64,000 bases of DNA from BOKV01 sp049289295 (GTDB lineage: Bacteria; Pseudomonadota; Alphaproteobacteria; Rhizobiales; Rhizobiaceae), in the NCBI GenBank assembly GCA_049289295.1, contig JBATLL010000016.1, forward strand, positions 62,001 through 126,000, given 5' to 3'. The notes below the pieces were generated by a model. It was not told where the DNA came from. It was given only the letters and a program-made list of their open reading frames with translations, and searched no databases. A program made the position numbers and the translations under genes. Below are positions 1-8,755 of the stretch, in pieces. Within the stretch, counting starts at the first letter, position 1. Each line of letters begins with the position of its first letter.

Positions 1-746
1 AGCGAGCCCGAGCGCCGCGCCGCCTCTATCACCACGACGCCCAACGCAAGGCCGGCGATTATCCGGTTTCGCCGCGGAAAATCGATATTGCGCGGTTTCC
101 AGCCGATCGGCATTTCACTGACCAGCAGCCCGTCATTTTCGATGATCTCCCTTGCTAGCGGGACATTCTCTTCGGGGAAGGGGTGATCAAGCCCTCCTGC
201 GAAAACCGCGACCGTTCCGGTCGTCAACGAGGCGCGGTGCGCTGCACTGTCTATGCCGCGCGCCAGCCCCGAAACGATGCTGTAGCCGCTTTGGCCCAGT
301 TCACTGGCCAGGCGCGAGGCGAATTTCTGACCGCTGATGGATGCGTTGCGGGAACCCACCATGGCAAGGCAGGGGCGCTGGGCGGCATCGCTGTTGCCGA
401 GCATACTGAGCACGGGTGGAGGCGGGTCGAGGCTGCGCAGGAGCGGCGGATAGTCGGGTTCCCCCATTCCGGTAAGGCGTGCGCCTAGCCTGGCGGCGGC
501 TTCCAGTTCGCGTTCGCCATCCTCGCTCGACGCGATGCGGATCCTGGCCGCAATGCCACCGCGCCGCGCCAGTTCCGGCACTGCTTCCAGTGCCGCCGAA
601 GCCGTGCCGAAATGGTTTATCAGGTCACGGAAAGTGGCCGGGCCAACATTTTCGCTGCGAATGAGCCTGAGCCAGGCGAGGCGTTGCTGATCGCTGAGTT
701 TGAAACGCTTGCGCTGTATTCCGGTACCCGGCACAGCGCTGCTCAT
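1..746 (-). CDS. dprA: DNA processing protein DprA, 5' part only (C-terminus beyond window)
   Basis: DprA loads RecA onto incoming single-stranded DNA during transformation and recombination. The reading frame starts at ATG 746 and runs off the left edge, giving about 248 residues. It shows an N-terminal helical (SAM-like) region, then the Rossmann-fold signatures of the family: [15 protein letters not shown], the FPEEN segment, [11 protein letters not shown] and [12 protein letters not shown]. Its start codon overlaps the stop of plsY as ATGA at 743-746, so translation is probably coupled to the plsY operon. The pyrB-pyrC-plsY-dprA order is normal in Hyphomicrobiales. The C-terminal winged-helix part cannot be seen. 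Confidence 0.95.
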   Translation of the reverse strand, partial: MSSAVPGTGIQRKRFKLSDQQRLAWLRLIRSENVGPATFRDLINHFGTASAALEAVPELARRGGIAARIRIASSEDGERELEAAARLGARLTGMGEPDYPPLLRSLDPPPPVLSMLGNSDAAQRPCLAMVGSRNASISGQKFASRLASELGQSGYSIVSGLARGIDSAAHRASLTTGTVAVFAGGLDHPFPEENVPLAREIIENDGLLVSEMPIGWKPRNIDFPRRNRIIAGLALGVVVIEAARRSGS

Positions 747-1357
747 CCCTTGATGCCGATCTTGCTCTCATTTCCATCGATCAGGCGGGAAATGTTCTGC
801 CTGTGCCGCCACCACACGATCGCAGCCAGGATCATGAACAGCAGTCCAGGCAGCGGCATGTCGAGAACGAAGAACATGATGGGCGTGACAAGCGTGGCGA
901 CAATGGCCGACAGCGAACTGTAACGCGATGCGAAAGCGGTTCCCAGCCAGAACGCGGCGAAGATTACCGCCACCTTCCACGAGAAGGGCAGGACGAGGCC
1001 GAGGAACGTTGCAACGCCCTTGCCGCCCTTGAAACGCAGCCAGAGCGGAAAGCAATGCCCGACAAAGGCACCCAGTGCCGCGGGATAGGCCATGACCGGG
1101 TCGAAATGCCGGGCCAGCATGACGGCAGCCGTTCCCTTGAGCGCATCCAGCAGCAATGTTGCCGCTGCAAGCCCCTTGTTTCCGGTGCGCAGCACATTCG
1201 TTGCACCAATGTTGCCAGAGCCGATCTTGCGCACGTCACCTAGTCCGGCCATGCGGGTCAGCACCAGCCCAAAAGGAATGGAACCGATCAGGTAAGAAAG
1301 GGTGAACCACAGCCCGGTGTGGGGCAAGTTATCAAGAAGCTGAACCAAGTCTTGCAT
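743..1357 (-). CDS. plsY: acyl-phosphate:glycerol-3-phosphate acyltransferase PlsY
   Basis: PlsY transfers the acyl group from acyl-phosphate to glycerol-3-phosphate, the first committed step of phospholipid synthesis, in the inner membrane. The 204-residue protein has the family size, several hydrophobic helices and the three conserved loops: [12 protein letters not shown] near residue 46, [20 protein letters not shown] near 100, and a C-terminal [11 protein letters not shown] segment. It lies 12 bp after the dihydroorotase-like gene and overlaps dprA by 4 bp, so it is part of one minus-strand operon. Nothing is unusual in it. Confidence 0.96.
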   Translation of the reverse strand: MQDLVQLLDNLPHTGLWFTLSYLIGSIPFGLVLTRMAGLGDVRKIGSGNIGATNVLRTGNKGLAAATLLLDALKGTAAVMLARHFDPVMAYPAALGAFVGHCFPLWLRFKGGKGVATFLGLVLPFSWKVAVIFAAFWLGTAFASRYSSLSAIVATLVTPIMFFVLDMPLPGLLFMILAAIVWWRHRQNISRLIDGNESKIGIKG

Positions 1358-1369
1358 TTCTACCTCTTG

Positions 1370-2677
1370 CTATTCATGCGTGTATACTAATACGCCCTCT
1401 ACCAGAGTATGCAACAACTTTCCGGTAAATTTTGCTCCTTCAAAGGGCGAATTCTTGGAGCGAGACACGAGGTCACGCTCATCGAGCATCCAGGGAAGGT
1501 CGAGATCGATAATCGAGATGTTTGCTACCGTTCCCCTGGCGAGATTTCCACCAGGAAGCCCGAAGATCCGCGCCGGATTGGCTGACAGGCACTCAACCAG
1601 CCTGGCCAGCGGCACGGAACCATCATGGTGCAGGCGCAGCGCTGCTGACAACAGCGTTTCAAGACCAATCGCTCCGTCCGCAGCTTCCGCGAACGGATGG
1701 CGCTTGGTGTCGACATCCTGCGGGTCGTGACTTGATACGATCACATCGACGACGCCGGTTCGCACCGCCTCTGCCATTGCGAGCCTGTCTTCCTCGCTGC
1801 GCAGGGGCGGCGACAGGCGGAAGAAGGTGCGATAGCGCCCGATGTCATTCTCGTTGAGTGACAGGTGATTGATCGATACGCCGCCTGTAACATCAAGGCC
1901 CCTGTCCTTGTACACCGACAGGGCGGCAGCACTTCGTGCACACGAAAGCTTGGCTGCGTGGTATTTTGCGCCCGTAAGCGCTGCGATCCGAAGATCGCGC
2001 TCCAGCGGAATGATTTCAGCTTCGCGCGGGATGCCGGCAAGCCCGAGCAGTGTGGCGGGCAATCCTTCGTTCATGACACCGTTGGAGGTGAGATCGGGAT
2101 CGTTCGTCTCCTGCGCGATCACCATGCCGAAGTCGCGCGCATAGGTCATTGCGCGGCGCAGGGTGAGGCTGTTGCGGATCGAATGCCGCCCCTCGCTCAG
2201 CATGACCGCTCCAGCCTCCTGCAGCAGACCGAATTCAGTCAGTTCGCGCCCCTCGAAACCCTTGGTAACGGCGGCGGCAGGATGCACTTGCACCAGTGCC
2301 GTGTCGCGGGCTGCGCGCCGCACGAAATCAACGAGCGCCACATCATCAATGATCGGATCGGTATCCGGCATCATGATGAAGGCCGTAACGCCGCCCTTCG
2401 CCGCAGCACGGCTTGCCGAAGCGATGGTCTCGCGATGTTCAGCACCAGGTTCACCAGTATGCACGCTTGCATCGATCAGGCCCGGCAGCACATGCAGGCC
2501 CTTCGCATCGATGACATCACAATCCTCAGGCGTCGCGATCCTGTCACCGCCGCGGTGAACCGACTCGATCCGGCCATCTCGGATCAACAGCGAGGCAGGA
2601 CCATCAAGGCCCGAGACGGGATCGACAACATGGCCTTGGGAAATGACAAGGGGTCTGGCGGGTTTCCTTTCAGCCAT
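1370..2677 (-). CDS. dihydroorotase-like protein without metal ligands, probable non-catalytic PyrC' partner of PyrB
   Basis: The 435-residue protein has the amidohydrolase fold and whole-length similarity to class I dihydroorotases, but the expected metal and substrate residues are changed. The usual HxH is S71-V-H73 and the following Arg is Gly75. The SDDG segment reads SEGR (161-164). The HxED ligand segment reads QETND with Glu190. The HxxH segment is H240-A-A-K243, and the TDHAPH segment is SSHDPQ near 316. The gene overlaps the end of pyrB by 8 bp. Pseudomonas-type aspartate transcarbamoylases are dodecamers of PyrB with an inactive dihydroorotase homologue (PyrC'/PyrX). I infer the same structural role here, with a true dihydroorotase encoded elsewhere. 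It is usually annotated simply as pyrC. Confidence 0.85.
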   Translation of the reverse strand: MAERKPARPLVISQGHVVDPVSGLDGPASLLIRDGRIESVHRGGDRIATPEDCDVIDAKGLHVLPGLIDASVHTGEPGAEHRETIASASRAAAKGGVTAFIMMPDTDPIIDDVALVDFVRRAARDTALVQVHPAAAVTKGFEGRELTEFGLLQEAGAVMLSEGRHSIRNSLTLRRAMTYARDFGMVIAQETNDPDLTSNGVMNEGLPATLLGLAGIPREAEIIPLERDLRIAALTGAKYHAAKLSCARSAAALSVYKDRGLDVTGGVSINHLSLNENDIGRYRTFFRLSPPLRSEEDRLAMAEAVRTGVVDVIVSSHDPQDVDTKRHPFAEAADGAIGLETLLSAALRLHHDGSVPLARLVECLSANPARIFGLPGGNLARGTVANISIIDLDLPWMLDERDLVSRSKNSPFEGAKFTGKLLHTLVEGVLVYTHE

Positions 2678-3638
2678 GATGCGCGGCCTTTCCGGGTTCG
2701 CCCTTGTCGCCGATCAGCGTCTCGATCACCGCCATGCGCACCGCGACGCCCATTTCGACCTGTTCCTCGATCACGCTTTGCGCACCGTCGGCCACATTGG
2801 AAGAAATTTCGACCCCCCGGTTCATCGGACCGGGATGCATCACGAGCGCATCCTTGCGCGCAATCGCAAGCCGCTCTGAATCGAGGCCGAAAAAGCGGAA
2901 ATACTCGCGAACCGATGGCACCAGCGCGCCAGCCATGCGTTCACGCTGGAGGCGCAGCATCATCACCACGTCGCAATCCCGGAGCCCATCCTCCATCTTG
3001 CGGAACACTTCCACGCCAAGCCTTTCGATGCCCGAGGGAAGCAGGGTGGAGGGTGCCACGACGCGCACATTCGCTCCCATCGCATTGAGAAGAAGAATGT
3101 TGGAGCGGGCAACGCGGGAATGCAGGATGTCGCCGCAAATTGCGACATTGAGACCGGCGAGCCGGCCCTTGTGGCGGCGGATCGTCAGGGCATCGAGCAG
3201 CGCCTGGGTCGGATGTTCGTGCGCGCCGTCTCCAGCATTGATGACCGAGCAGCCAACCTTGCGCGCCAGCAGTTCCACCGCGCCTGCCGACTGGTGGCGC
3301 ACGACCAGCAGGTCGGGCTGCATCGCGTTGAGGGTCATGGCAGTGTCGATGAGCGTTTCGCCCTTTTTCACCGATGACGAGCCGACGGACATGTTCATCA
3401 CGTCAGCGCCCAGGCGTTTGCCGGCCAGTTCGAAGGAAGATTGGGTGCGGGTGGAGGCTTCGAAGAACAGGTTGATCTGCGTCAGGCCCTGCAGCACGGC
3501 CTTTTTCTTGCGGCGCTGGCGCGAGACGAGCGTCGCTTCTTCCGCCTTGTCGAGCAGAAACGCGATATCGTGCGGCGATAACTCCGCAATACCCAACAGA
3601 TGGCGGTGCTCGAAGACGAAATTTGAAGCTTTGGTCAT
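2670..3638 (-). CDS. pyrB: aspartate carbamoyltransferase catalytic chain
   Basis: PyrB condenses carbamoyl phosphate with aspartate to carbamoyl-aspartate, the first committed pyrimidine step. With the start at ATG 3638 the protein has 322 residues. It carries the carbamoyl-phosphate loop S62TRT65, the HPTQALLDA motif at 142-150 and the aspartate-binding HPGP at 267-270. I prefer ATG 3638 because an AGGGG ribosome site lies just upstream. An in-frame ATG at 3674 would add 12 residues without a clear ribosome site. No regulatory PyrI gene is nearby. The 3' end overlaps the dihydroorotase-like gene by 8 bp, which suggests a coupled two-subunit enzyme. Confidence 0.96.
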   Translation of the reverse strand: MTKASNFVFEHRHLLGIAELSPHDIAFLLDKAEEATLVSRQRRKKKAVLQGLTQINLFFEASTRTQSSFELAGKRLGADVMNMSVGSSSVKKGETLIDTAMTLNAMQPDLLVVRHQSAGAVELLARKVGCSVINAGDGAHEHPTQALLDALTIRRHKGRLAGLNVAICGDILHSRVARSNILLLNAMGANVRVVAPSTLLPSGIERLGVEVFRKMEDGLRDCDVVMMLRLQRERMAGALVPSVREYFRFFGLDSERLAIARKDALVMHPGPMNRGVEISSNVADGAQSVIEEQVEMGVAVRMAVIETLIGDKGEPGKAAHHG

Positions 3639-4078
3639 TAAAGCGCCCCTATAGAACGCCAGTTCGCCATTCACAAGACTTACTTGCGTCGCTCATCAAT
3701 TCGGTGCCTGCAAGGCGGCCCTTTCGCCCTGTCCCAATGGCACGACCAACTGGAAGAGGATCATTTTGGCCAGACCCGTTTCCATCACCGGTTCGAAAGG
3801 CTAGGGTCGCTGACCCTTGGTAGATGCGACATGTTGTTCGAATTGGCAGGTGAGGGGCGCAAAGGCGCCAATGGCAGGATATTTCCCTGTTCGCACCATG
3901 GTGGCGAACCGGCTACGGGGCGAATCGCTGAAAGGCGCAATTCACTGCAATTGCGTCCTTCATGGTTCGCCAGAGATTGCAAACAACGCGGTTTCCTGTT
4001 GTCTTGCACCTGTTGTCACCACAAATTTCCTCCAACCATTTGGCATCAATTGATGAGTTCTGACACCGGTGCGCGCGC
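3639..4078. other. divergent intergenic region, pyrB / acyl-CoA dehydrogenase
   Basis: These 440 bases separate two divergent genes and must hold both promoters. I see one perfect short hairpin, AGGGTC/GACCCT at 3803-3817, and no convincing -35/-10 pair. An open frame of 132 codons crosses it (3684-4082) but has low-complexity, shadow-like composition, no ribosome site and overlaps the next start, so I do not call it. Confidence 0.5.
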
Positions 4079-5740
4079 ATGACAGATCCTGTTTTCGAAA
4101 CCCATGAAGTGTTCAACCAGTCGCCGCCCTTTGCTGGCTTCAATGCCTGGTTGGCCGATCCACTGCTCAGGCGCATTGCGGAAGTGCTGCCGAGCGGGCT
4201 TTTGGCCGGTTTCGATGCACATGGCGCCTGGGCTGGCGCGGCTGAAACCAACGAATTGGCCAAGCTGGCAAATCGCAACCTGCCAGCCTTGCGCACGCAT
4301 GATTCGCGCGGCAACCGGATCGATCAGGTGGATTTCCACCCCGCCTGGCATGCCCTGATGCGCAAGAGCGTCCAGGCTGGGCTGCATTGCTCGATCTGGG
4401 ATGATTCCGCCGATGAGCGCGGACTGCGCAACCTAGCTCGCGCGGTACGCTTCTACATGTCCTCTGGAGTCGAGGCAGGACATCTTTGCCCGGTCACCAT
4501 GACCAACGCGTCGGTTGCCGCCATGGTCGGAAGCAAGGAAGTCATCAACGAATGGCTGCCAAAGGTGCGCTCGCGCAAATATGATTCCTCCCACAATCCC
4601 CCGCACCGCAAGCAGGGCCTCACGCTCGGCATGGGCATGACGGAAAAGCAGGGCGGAACAGACGTGCGCGCCAATACCAGCAGTGCGGTTCCCGCTGGCG
4701 ATGGCTGGTGGAGCATCACCGGCCACAAATGGTTCATGTCCGCGCCGATGTGCGATGGCTTCCTGGTTCTGGCCAACATGGAAGGCGGAGGCAATGAAGG
4801 CGGGCTGAGCTGTTTCCTGATGCCACGCATCTTGCCCGACGGCACGCCGAACAGGCTTCGGTTCCAGCGTCTCAAGGACAAGCTCGGCAACCGTTCCAAC
4901 GCGTCTTCCGAAGTCGAATTCCTTGGTGCGTTGGCGAGGCCGGTTGGCGAGCCGGGCAGGGGTGTTCCGACCATCATAGAAATGGTCACGCTGACCAGGC
5001 TCGATTGCGCCGTATCATCTGCCGGTCTGATGCGCTCATCCCTGGCTGAAGCCGTGCACCATGTGCGCCACAGAAATGTCTCCGGCGGGCTGTTGATCGA
5101 CAAGCCACTGATGAGCCGCGTGCTGGCCGACATGGCGCTGGACGTGGCCGCTGCCACCGCCCTGTCGATGCGCCTGGCTGCCTCGTTTGACCAGGCTGCA
5201 GCCGACGCATCGGAAGCTGCTTTCGCCAGGCTGATGACGCCGGTCGTCAAATACTGGGTCTGCAAGTCCGCTGCTCCGCTCATCGGCGAGGCGATGGAAT
5301 GCCTTGGTGGCAACGGCTATGTCGAGGATGGCAATCTCGCACGCCATCATCGCGAAGCACCGGTCAATGCGATCTGGGAAGGGTCCGGCAATGTCATGTG
5401 TCTCGATCTGCTGCGCGTCGTCTCGAAGGGTGGCAAGATCCTCGATTCGGTCCTCGACCAGCTTCAGGCCGATCTGGGTGGAGCGGGTGCCGGCAAGTCG
5501 GTGGAGGTGATCCGCACCGCTGCCGGCATGGCTGTTGCCGATCCCGGTTCCGCGCGCATCCTTGCCGAACAATTGGCAATCACCGCGGCAGGGGCCGAAT
5601 TGCGCCGCCTTGGCCTCGGCTTCATTGCCGATGCTTTCATCGAAACACGTCTGGGCGGCTTGTGGCGCTCCACCTATGGCATGCTCGACAATCGCCACGA
5701 CGCGGCAGCAATCGTCAGTGCGCTTTATCCCGAGGCGTAA
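4079..5740 (+). CDS. AidB-type acyl-CoA dehydrogenase family flavoprotein
   Basis: The 553-residue protein matches the AidB subgroup of acyl-CoA dehydrogenases in length and order: an N-terminal extension (FNQSPPF near residue 13), the middle flavin domain with MGMTEKQGGTDVR near 184 and GHKWFMSAPMCD near 215, and a C-terminal helical domain with ECLGGNGYVED and NAIWEGSGNVM near 430. E. coli AidB is induced by alkylation damage, binds DNA and has weak isovaleryl-CoA dehydrogenase activity. The true substrate here is unknown. It stands alone, with its 3' end overlapping the convergent AEC transporter gene by 16 bp. No Ada-type regulator or site is visible. Confidence 0.9.
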   Translation: MTDPVFETHEVFNQSPPFAGFNAWLADPLLRRIAEVLPSGLLAGFDAHGAWAGAAETNELAKLANRNLPALRTHDSRGNRIDQVDFHPAWHALMRKSVQAGLHCSIWDDSADERGLRNLARAVRFYMSSGVEAGHLCPVTMTNASVAAMVGSKEVINEWLPKVRSRKYDSSHNPPHRKQGLTLGMGMTEKQGGTDVRANTSSAVPAGDGWWSITGHKWFMSAPMCDGFLVLANMEGGGNEGGLSCFLMPRILPDGTPNRLRFQRLKDKLGNRSNASSEVEFLGALARPVGEPGRGVPTIIEMVTLTRLDCAVSSAGLMRSSLAEAVHHVRHRNVSGGLLIDKPLMSRVLADMALDVAAATALSMRLAASFDQAAADASEAAFARLMTPVVKYWVCKSAAPLIGEAMECLGGNGYVEDGNLARHHREAPVNAIWEGSGNVMCLDLLRVVSKGGKILDSVLDQLQADLGGAGAGKSVEVIRTAAGMAVADPGSARILAEQLAITAAGAELRRLGLGFIADAFIETRLGGLWRSTYGMLDNRHDAAAIVSALYPEA

Positions 5741-6657
5741 GTAACCGCAGCCATGATGATCGGGATCGTCAGGAATGACAGCGCTGTCTGCAGCGTCACG
5801 ATTGCCGCAAACAGTGGCGCGTCCCCGCCCAGCTGGCGGGCAACGACATAGCCGTTCATCGCTGACGGACCAGCGCCGCACAGGGCCACGATCATCAATT
5901 CACCTCCGCGCACGCCGAAAAGCCAGGCCGCCACGGTCAGGAAGAGGGGCTGGACAAAGAGCTTCAGCAGGCTGGCCACGACAACAGCGGCGATCTCACG
6001 CCCCGGCATGCGTACCCGCAGCGCCGCACCAACCAGCAGCAGCCCCAGCGGCAGGCTTACCCGAGACAGGATGTCGATCGAGGTATCGATAGGCCCCGGC
6101 ATCACCAGGCCGCTTGCATTCCAGATCATTCCGGCCACCACACCCACGATGAGCGGGTTGGTGACGACCAGTCGCCAGAAGGAAGGCCGGGCCTTTTCGC
6201 CTCTTTCGCCCCACGCCGCCATGGCCAGGATGTTGACCAGATTTATCGGCACGATCATGACGCCGATGCCGATGGCCACCACCGAAAGCGCGCTAGCAAC
6301 ATCCATGCGTTCGGCAATCGCCAGTGTGACAAAGGCATTCCAGCGCGTCACGCCTTGATAGATGCTGGAATAGGCAGGTGCGCTGACGCCCAGTGCACCT
6401 TGCAGAAGCGGGCGTACCGCAAACATCGAGGCCAGAAGCAGCAGGGTCGCGCAAAGGAAACCAGCCGCCAGGCCGGTTGTCGCCAGGGCAGTGAAATCGG
6501 TGTTGGCGATCGTGCGGAAAAGCAGCAGCGGCAGGAAGACGAAATAGCTTATGCGCTCCAGGCCCGACCAGCCTTCATCCCCCAGCAGGCTTATGCGTTT
6601 CAGCACAAAGCCGGTGATGATGATCATGAAAACGGGAAGGAGGCTGTCGACTAGCAT
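5725..6657 (-). CDS. AEC (auxin efflux carrier) family transporter
   Basis: A 310-residue, very hydrophobic protein with about ten membrane segments in two halves, starting MLVDSLLPVFMIIITGFVL. Its layout and the central NPLIVGVVAGMIWN and C-terminal CGAGPSAMNGYVVA segments fit the AEC/MdcF family of permeases, some of which carry malonate or other carboxylates. The substrate cannot be told. I choose ATG 6657 over the in-frame ATG 6765 because the extra N-terminal 36 residues are hydrophilic and would run into the divergent caspase gene's leader. Tail-to-tail overlap with the aidB-like gene is 16 bp. Confidence 0.88.
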   Translation of the reverse strand: MLVDSLLPVFMIIITGFVLKRISLLGDEGWSGLERISYFVFLPLLLFRTIANTDFTALATTGLAAGFLCATLLLLASMFAVRPLLQGALGVSAPAYSSIYQGVTRWNAFVTLAIAERMDVASALSVVAIGIGVMIVPINLVNILAMAAWGERGEKARPSFWRLVVTNPLIVGVVAGMIWNASGLVMPGPIDTSIDILSRVSLPLGLLLVGAALRVRMPGREIAAVVVASLLKLFVQPLFLTVAAWLFGVRGGELMIVALCGAGPSAMNGYVVARQLGGDAPLFAAIVTLQTALSFLTIPIIMAAVTYASG

Positions 6658-6743
6658 TGCGGGCCTGAAGTCATGCGGGAAGTGCATTTGCGCACAGGCA
6701 CGCGATGGGTCAATCCCCATTCTTGCAGATGAAGGAGTTTGCC

Positions 6744-8615
6744 ATGCGCAGGATAATTGTCCCATCGCGCCCGCTCATGCCGGTGATACTGGCGCTGCTG
6801 CTAACGCTCGCGGCCTGCCTTGACGCATGGGCTGCGGAAGGGCGGCGTCTTGCGCTGGTGATCGGCAACGATGCCTATCGCAACATCACGGTACTCAAGA
6901 AGGCGGTAAATGACGCGACCGCGCTGGGCGAGGCCCTGCAGAATGCCGGCTTCAGCGTAACGCGCAAGACTGATCTCGACCGGCGTCAGATGAATCGCGC
7001 CATTCAGGATTTTGTCGCGCAGGTCGAGGCAGGCGACGTGGCGATGCTTTTTTACGCTGGCCACGGTGTCGAGATTGCCGGCAAGAACTACCTCCTGCCG
7101 GTCGATGTTCCGGACGCCTCTGGCGCTGACGCGGAATTCATCCAGGCTGAATCGATTGCGCTCGACGACGTTCTCGAACGTTTGCGCCAGAAGGAAGCCC
7201 GCCTCAACCTGCTGATCCTCGATGCCTGCCGCAACAATCCGTTTCGAAGCGGCACGCGCAGTCTCGGTGGTAATGCCGGGCTCGCCCGTATCGCCGCGCC
7301 GCAGGGCACGTTCGTGATGTATTCCGCAGATGTCGGCGAAGCTGCCCTTGACCGTCTCGGCGAGGACGATCCCGATCCCAATTCCGTCTTCACCCGTACG
7401 CTGATCCCGCTGCTGGACAGGAACGATCTCGATCTGGTCGACACTGCGCGCGAAGTGCGCCGCCAGGTTCGCTCGCTTGCGCTCACCGTGCGCCACCAGC
7501 AGACGCCAGCCTATTATGATGCCGTGCTCGGCGATTTCTTCTTTTCCCGGTCCGCTACAGGGGACACGCCACGCCAGGATGAAACCGCAGGCAATCAGGA
7601 TTCATCAGGCAAGGATGCCGATGCTGACAGCCTCGCCTTGCTGGACGGGACAAAAGAGCCGCGCGAAAAGCCGCAATTGCGCGAGCCGCAGTCCAACGGG
7701 TCGCAATCCGACGCGTCGCAGGCACCCATTGCGCGCGCCATGGTCGTGACTGGCGGTGAAAAGGACACGATCCGCCTTTGGGACGCAGAGGAAGGGCGCA
7801 TGATCTCGGAACTTGAGGGCGAAAAGATCGTTCTTTCCACAATCAAGTTCACCCATGGCGGCAAGCGTCTGGCGGTGGCGGGTGAGGACGGCGCGCTCTT
7901 TTCCTATAGCCTGCCCGATTTCAAGAAGCAGAATGCGCTCTATCCCGGTTTCCGCGTGACAGCAGTGGCCGAACTTCCCGGCGGTGATCTGCTGGCTGGT
8001 GGCAGGGGCGGGGAAATGGCGCGTATCAACCTTGGCGATTTCACGATTGCCTGGAAGCAGCACCCGCATGACGACATCATTTCGCCGGTTCTGGTTCTTG
8101 AGGGAGGCGAAACGGCCATCACGGCTTCGGGAGACGGCACCATGGCTGTCATCGCCACTGCTGATGGAAAGGTGCTGTCGCGGATCAGGACCTTGCCCGG
8201 CAAGGAAATCACCGACATTGCCCACCTGTCGGCAACCACGGTCGTTGCCGTGCACGAGGATGGCACGATTGCGCTCGTCAACCTGTCATCTGGCCGCGTC
8301 CTGTCCGGTTTCAGGGGAGCGAAGGGCTGGATTTCTTCCGTCGCCTTCCTGGAAAACGGGGTCGACTATGTGACCGCGAATGTTGACGGCACATTGTCCT
8401 TCTTTTCGATTGGCCAGGAACTGCCCTACCGCCGGGTCCAGGGCCACAGGGATCTCTCCTCAGGCGCGAAGTTCATGACGGTTGGCGGGCAGAGCCGCAT
8501 GGTATCCGCCGGTTTCGATGGTTCCCTGAAAATCTGGGATGGATCAGGCGAACTGGTCGAGGCCGATCTCGATCATGGCAGCGCGATCCTGCATTTCGAT
8601 CTGGTGAGCAGATGA
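6744..8615 (+). CDS. exported caspase-like (C14) peptidase with C-terminal WD40-type repeats
   Basis: The start is ATG 6744, with GAAGGAG just upstream; the protein has 623 residues. Residues 1-31 form a signal peptide. LAAC at 22-25 fits a lipobox, but an AWA-AE signal-peptidase-I site follows closely, so lipoprotein status is uncertain. Residues 34-260 are a caspase/metacaspase-like p20 domain with LVIGNDAY, the catalytic His107 in FYAGHGVE and Cys162 in LDACRNNPF, the expected dyad of clan CD peptidases. A linker rich in Asp, Gln and Ser (about 275-335) leads to a beta-propeller with several WD-like repeats, e.g. IRLWDAEEG and LKIWDGSGE. The export signal places it in the periplasm or on the membrane. 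Substrate and role are unknown. The OmpA-like gene follows 140 bp downstream on the same strand. Confidence 0.85.
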   Translation: MRRIIVPSRPLMPVILALLLTLAACLDAWAAEGRRLALVIGNDAYRNITVLKKAVNDATALGEALQNAGFSVTRKTDLDRRQMNRAIQDFVAQVEAGDVAMLFYAGHGVEIAGKNYLLPVDVPDASGADAEFIQAESIALDDVLERLRQKEARLNLLILDACRNNPFRSGTRSLGGNAGLARIAAPQGTFVMYSADVGEAALDRLGEDDPDPNSVFTRTLIPLLDRNDLDLVDTAREVRRQVRSLALTVRHQQTPAYYDAVLGDFFFSRSATGDTPRQDETAGNQDSSGKDADADSLALLDGTKEPREKPQLREPQSNGSQSDASQAPIARAMVVTGGEKDTIRLWDAEEGRMISELEGEKIVLSTIKFTHGGKRLAVAGEDGALFSYSLPDFKKQNALYPGFRVTAVAELPGGDLLAGGRGGEMARINLGDFTIAWKQHPHDDIISPVLVLEGGETAITASGDGTMAVIATADGKVLSRIRTLPGKEITDIAHLSATTVVAVHEDGTIALVNLSSGRVLSGFRGAKGWISSVAFLENGVDYVTANVDGTLSFFSIGQELPYRRVQGHRDLSSGAKFMTVGGQSRMVSAGFDGSLKIWDGSGELVEADLDHGSAILHFDLVSR

Positions 8616-8755
8616 GGGGGCGGCGCGCGCAATGTGCGAATCTGCACACGATTTCAGTCAGCCGATGCCCAGATGAGCGGCATCCCGAAAGCCTGTGAGG
8701 AACAGGCAGAACGCGGCAGCCTTGAGGCGAAAGTCCGCAACACGAGGAGAAGACA

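Noticed and set aside
1865..3088. A 407-codon plus-strand open frame opposite pyrC/pyrB
   Set aside because: Antisense to two well-supported genes, low-complexity Arg/Pro-rich translation, no start signal.
3684..4082. A 132-codon plus-strand frame in the pyrB/aidB gap
   Set aside because: No ribosome site, no motif, and it overlaps the start of the acyl-CoA dehydrogenase gene.
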